This document shows positions 61,861-64,000 of a stretch of DNA of 64,000 nucleotides, piece by piece. Within the stretch, counting starts at the first letter, position 1; every line of letters begins with the position of its first letter. The notes beneath the pieces were generated by a model. The model did not search any database. It was given only the letters and a program-made list of their open reading frames with translations, and had not been told where the DNA came from. This stretch comes from MPNP01 sp965221445 (lineage in GTDB: Bacteria; Pseudomonadota; Alphaproteobacteria; Rhodobacterales; Rhodobacteraceae), in assembly GCA_965221445.1 (NCBI GenBank), contig CBDCSF010000013.1, forward strand, positions 3,038,001-3,102,000, given 5' to 3'. The position numbers were made by a program, and so were the translations under genes.

Positions 61861-62331
61861 ATGACTACGTATACAACTACACCTAAAGATATAGACAAAA
61901 AGTGGATATTGATTGATGCCGAAGGGCTTGTTCTTGGACGTTTAGCAGCTTTCGTGGCTTCTAGACTCAGAGGAAAGCATTTGGCCAAATTTTCTCCACA
62001 TATGGATACGGGAGACAATGTGATCATTGTAAACGCCGAAAAAGTGGAACTCACAGGCAACAAACGGAAAGACAAAGTTTATTATTGGCATACTGGTTAT
62101 CCAGGAGGGATTAAATCCCGAACCCCAGAGCAAATCATACAGGGGAAGTTTCCTGAAAGAGTGGTTTCCAAAGCTATCCAGAGAATGCTCCCCTCCAATA
62201 AGCTATCCAGAAAATTAATGACAAATTTAAGGGTTTATGCCGGTTCTGAGCATCCACATGCTGCTCAAAATCCCGAAGTTATCGACTTGGCTTCTATGAA
62301 CCAAAAAAACACCCGGAGTAAAGTTTCATGA
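61861..62331 (+). CDS. rplM: 50S ribosomal protein L13
   Basis: 156 residues; early assembly protein of the large subunit. Motifs: KKWILIDAEGLVLGRLA, LRGKHLAKFSPHMDTGDNV, YYWHTGYPGGIKSR, RMLPSNKLSRKLM and LRVYAGSEHPHAAQNPE. Length is normal for alphaproteobacteria. Its stop overlaps the start of rpsI by 4 bp (ATGA), the classical L13-S9 coupling. Confidence 0.98.
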   Translation: MTTYTTTPKDIDKKWILIDAEGLVLGRLAAFVASRLRGKHLAKFSPHMDTGDNVIIVNAEKVELTGNKRKDKVYYWHTGYPGGIKSRTPEQIIQGKFPERVVSKAIQRMLPSNKLSRKLMTNLRVYAGSEHPHAAQNPEVIDLASMNQKNTRSKVS

Positions 62332-62822
62332 CCGAAGAAAATAGCCCATTCGAAGCTCTTCAGGAGCAATCAACAGAACCTGAAGGTGAAACTACCCTCG
62401 TGGAGGAAGAAAAGCGTGAACCGATTAGAGATGATTTGGGAAGATCCTATGCAACAGGTAAAAGGAAAGATGCTGTCGCCAGAGTCTGGATCAAGCCAGG
62501 CAAGGGTAAGGTAACAATAAATAGGAAGGATCTGGATACCTATTTTGTCAGACCCGTTTTAAGAATGATTATATTACAACCGTTCAAATTGTTTAATGTT
62601 GAAAACCAATTTGATGTAATTGCAACGGTGAAGGGTGGAGGATTATCGGGCCAGGCAGGAGCTTTGCGGCATGGTATATCCAAGGCGCTTCAGTACTATG
62701 AACCCGATTACCGCCCGGCTTTGAAAAGCTCAGGTTTTCTAACAAGGGATTCCAGAGTTGTTGAACGGAAAAAATACGGAAAGCGTAAAGCCAGAAGAAG
62801 CTTCCAGTTCTCCAAGCGTTAA
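62328..62822 (+). CDS. rpsI: 30S ribosomal protein S9
   Basis: 164 residues. The S9 core begins at about residue 37 (GRSYATGKRKDAVARVW) and ends with the usual basic tail RKKYGKRKARRSFQFSKR, whose terminal arginine contacts P-site tRNA. The first 36 residues are an acidic, Glu-rich extension absent from E. coli S9 (130 residues) but common among alphaproteobacteria. Coupled to rplM. Confidence 0.98.
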   Translation: MTEENSPFEALQEQSTEPEGETTLVEEEKREPIRDDLGRSYATGKRKDAVARVWIKPGKGKVTINRKDLDTYFVRPVLRMIILQPFKLFNVENQFDVIATVKGGGLSGQAGALRHGISKALQYYEPDYRPALKSSGFLTRDSRVVERKKYGKRKARRSFQFSKR

Positions 62823-62833
62823 TTTCTCCCTTG

Positions 62834-62849
62834 GTTCATTAATGAACCG
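62834..62849. promoter_or_regulatory. Perfect 16-bp palindrome after rpsI
   Basis: GGTTCATTAATGAACC, fully self-complementary without a spacer, 11 bp after the rpsI stop. This suits a dimeric repressor site (murI/argC control) better than an RNA hairpin, which would need a loop. Confidence 0.4.
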
Positions 62850-62940
62850 CACTTGATTATTGCCCATTGATATTCTTGGTTGGGAAAACCGGGCAAGAAA
62901 TTAATGCTTAGGGTGGTTTTGGAGATATTTCTTCCTACAC

Positions 62941-62946
62941 TATAAT
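62941..62946 (+). promoter_or_regulatory. -10 box for murI
   Basis: Perfect TATAAT at 62941-62946, with a poor -35 TTTGGA 17 bp before it. A transcript from here would start near 62953, leaving only about 25-40 nt of leader before any start codon able to include the conserved MurI N-terminus. Confidence 0.5.
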
Positions 62947-62980
62947 CTTATCGTAACTTTTCCTTTGTTTTGGTAGGTGG

Positions 62981-63793
62981 ATTATTCCTATTGGGATTTT
63001 TGATTCTGGATTAGGGGGTTTGACCATTTTCGATGCTATTTCGAAACGTCTCCCGGAAATCGGGTTGATATATTTTGGTGACAATCTTCGTGCCCCATAT
63101 GGGGTTCGTACCCAAGAGGAAATATATCAGTTCACTTGTGATGGAGTTAAGGAATTATGGAAGGAAGGATGTCAACTCGTAATCTTGGCATGCAACACAG
63201 CATCGGCTGTATCGTTGAAGAAATTGCAGGAAGAGATCGTTACGAAGAACAAAAGAGTCCTGGGAATTTTTGTTCCCACAATTGAAACAATAATTGAAAG
63301 AGATTGGGGAGACAATTCTGCGCCAATAGAAACCTCCGTAAACAGGGTTGCATTATTTGCCACACCTGCCACAGTAGCCTCCAGGGCATTTCAAAGAGAA
63401 CTATCCTTCCGGGCAATCGGAGTGGATGTCGAGTCGCAGCCTTGTGGTGGGCTGGTGGATGCCATTGAAGAGGGGGATTTGATTCTTGCAGAAGCAATTG
63501 CCCAAAGTCATGCTGAAGCCTTATTACGAAGAATGCCGAATCCCGAGGTTGCAGTACTAGGATGTACCCACTATCCAATAGTACAGAAGGCATTTCAGGA
63601 GACTTTGGGTGAAGAGGTGAGGATAATCAGCCAATCAGAAGTGGTTGCCGAAAGCCTTGCTGATTATCTGCAAAGAAATAAATGGGTTGATTATCACTTT
63701 TGTGAAAACAAATTTATTACTTCAGGAAATCCCCTTTCAGTTACAAACAAGGCTACAGTATTTTTAAAGAGATATATTGAGTTTACCCGATAG
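62981..63793 (+). CDS. murI: Glutamate racemase (start codon unclear)
   Basis: Converts L- to D-glutamate for peptidoglycan. Catalytic cysteines are in ACNTASA and GCTHYPIV. The essential N-terminal motif IGIFDSGLGGLT is encoded in frame from 62990, upstream of the first ordinary start codon (TTG 63020), so translation must begin earlier. Back to the in-frame TAA at 62953 there is no ATG, GTG or TTG; only ATT codons at 62981, 62984 and 62990. A GTG at 62977 lies in another frame and would give VDYS joined to IGIFDSG if one T were removed. I place the start provisionally at ATT 62981 (270 residues, normal length). argC follows 18 bp downstream. Confidence 0.88.
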   Translation: MIPIGIFDSGLGGLTIFDAISKRLPEIGLIYFGDNLRAPYGVRTQEEIYQFTCDGVKELWKEGCQLVILACNTASAVSLKKLQEEIVTKNKRVLGIFVPTIETIIERDWGDNSAPIETSVNRVALFATPATVASRAFQRELSFRAIGVDVESQPCGGLVDAIEEGDLILAEAIAQSHAEALLRRMPNPEVAVLGCTHYPIVQKAFQETLGEEVRIISQSEVVAESLADYLQRNKWVDYHFCENKFITSGNPLSVTNKATVFLKRYIEFTR

Positions 63794-63811
63794 AAAAGAA
63801 AACTTACAAAA

Positions 63812-64000
63812 ATGGCCAGAAAAAAAATAGCAATTGTTGGTGCAAGCGGATACACGGGCCTCGAGTTGGTAAGGATTTCACTGAACCACCCTCAATTTGA
63901 AATAGTTTCATTGGTAGCTGATAAGAATGCCGGAAAATCTTATTCCGATGTCTTTCCGAGTTTCGAGAATGTCGATTTGCCGGACCTAATTGCATTAGAT
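63812..64000 (+). CDS. argC: N-acetyl-gamma-glutamyl-phosphate reductase (3' end outside window)
   Basis: First 63 codons of ArgC, the NADPH-dependent third step of arginine synthesis. The N-terminal nucleotide-binding motif KIAIVGASGYTGLELVR and the following LNHPQFEIVSLVADKNAGK are diagnostic. Truncated by the window edge. rplM-rpsI-argC is a common alphaproteobacterial order; here murI is inserted between rpsI and argC. Confidence 0.94.
   Translation, partial: MARKKIAIVGASGYTGLELVRISLNHPQFEIVSLVADKNAGKSYSDVFPSFENVDLPDLIALD

Noticed and set aside
1..64000. CRISPR array, prophage or insertion sequence
   Set aside because: No regularly spaced repeats, phage structural genes, transposases or integrases were found in the window.

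Overview
This is a roughly 40% GC stretch of chromosome from a free-living, Gram-negative alphaproteobacterium, probably marine and uncultured (order not resolvable by eye). Indicators are a bacterial homologue of the mitochondrial complex I subunit NDUFA12, the alphaproteobacterial block NDUFA12-mlaD-DUF2155-aat-accC-accB, a heme A synthase of the alphaproteobacterial/mitochondrial type, a large RNase E/G, the pair rplM-rpsI with an extended S9, and ornithine-lipid genes. No rRNA, plasmid gene, integrase, transposase or CRISPR array was seen.

Layout. 1-9.1 kb: clpP (cut by the window edge) and clpX, NDUFA12, mlaD and DUF2155 on the plus strand; then aat, accCB, a DsbA/ScsC-like oxidoreductase and rne on the minus strand. 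9.1-18 kb: a 505-bp structured rne/mrcA intergenic region, mrcA, a minus-strand two-gene ATPase-PIN nuclease cassette with 750 bp of empty DNA, prfB, and a bactofilin-M23 peptidase pair. 18-26 kb: a giant AsmA-like protein, queA, an MFS transporter, a GC-rich non-coding island and an HNH protein. 26-34 kb: an antibiotic-biosynthesis-monooxygenase-like protein, a complete peptide-type ABC transporter with a Tat-exported binding protein, dsbB and a DedA-like gene. 34-37 kb: a tRNA-Leu(CAA), a methyltransferase, and a tRNA-Leu(UAA) split by a 204-nt group I intron. 37-42.6 kb: a fused FAD/GcvT demethylating dehydrogenase, a PQQ sugar dehydrogenase and class II DAHP synthase.

42.8-52 kb is a coherent catabolic locus: an NMT1/THI5-like binding protein, a terminator hairpin, PreT and PreA (dihydropyrimidine dehydrogenase), a carbamoyl-amide amidohydrolase, dihydropyrimidinase, and the ATPase and two permeases of the matching ABC importer. 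Together they describe uptake and reductive degradation of a pyrimidine or related cyclic ureide. 52-64 kb: olsA/olsB (ornithine lipid), DUF3553, gamma-carbonic anhydrase, gmk, trmJ, ctaA, an M32 carboxypeptidase, an enoyl-CoA hydratase, a 1.8-kb AT-rich insert carrying a frameshifted Abi_2 abortive-infection pseudogene, a PaaI-like thioesterase, rplM, rpsI, murI (without an obvious start codon) and the beginning of argC.

The most interesting items are the ATPase-PIN cassette, which separates mrcA from prfB and looks like an unnamed defence module; the group I intron in tRNA-Leu(UAA), at the position and with the core motifs of the cyanobacterial/plastid intron; the decayed Abi_2 gene at a second variable locus; and the folded RNA elements upstream of rne and mrcA.
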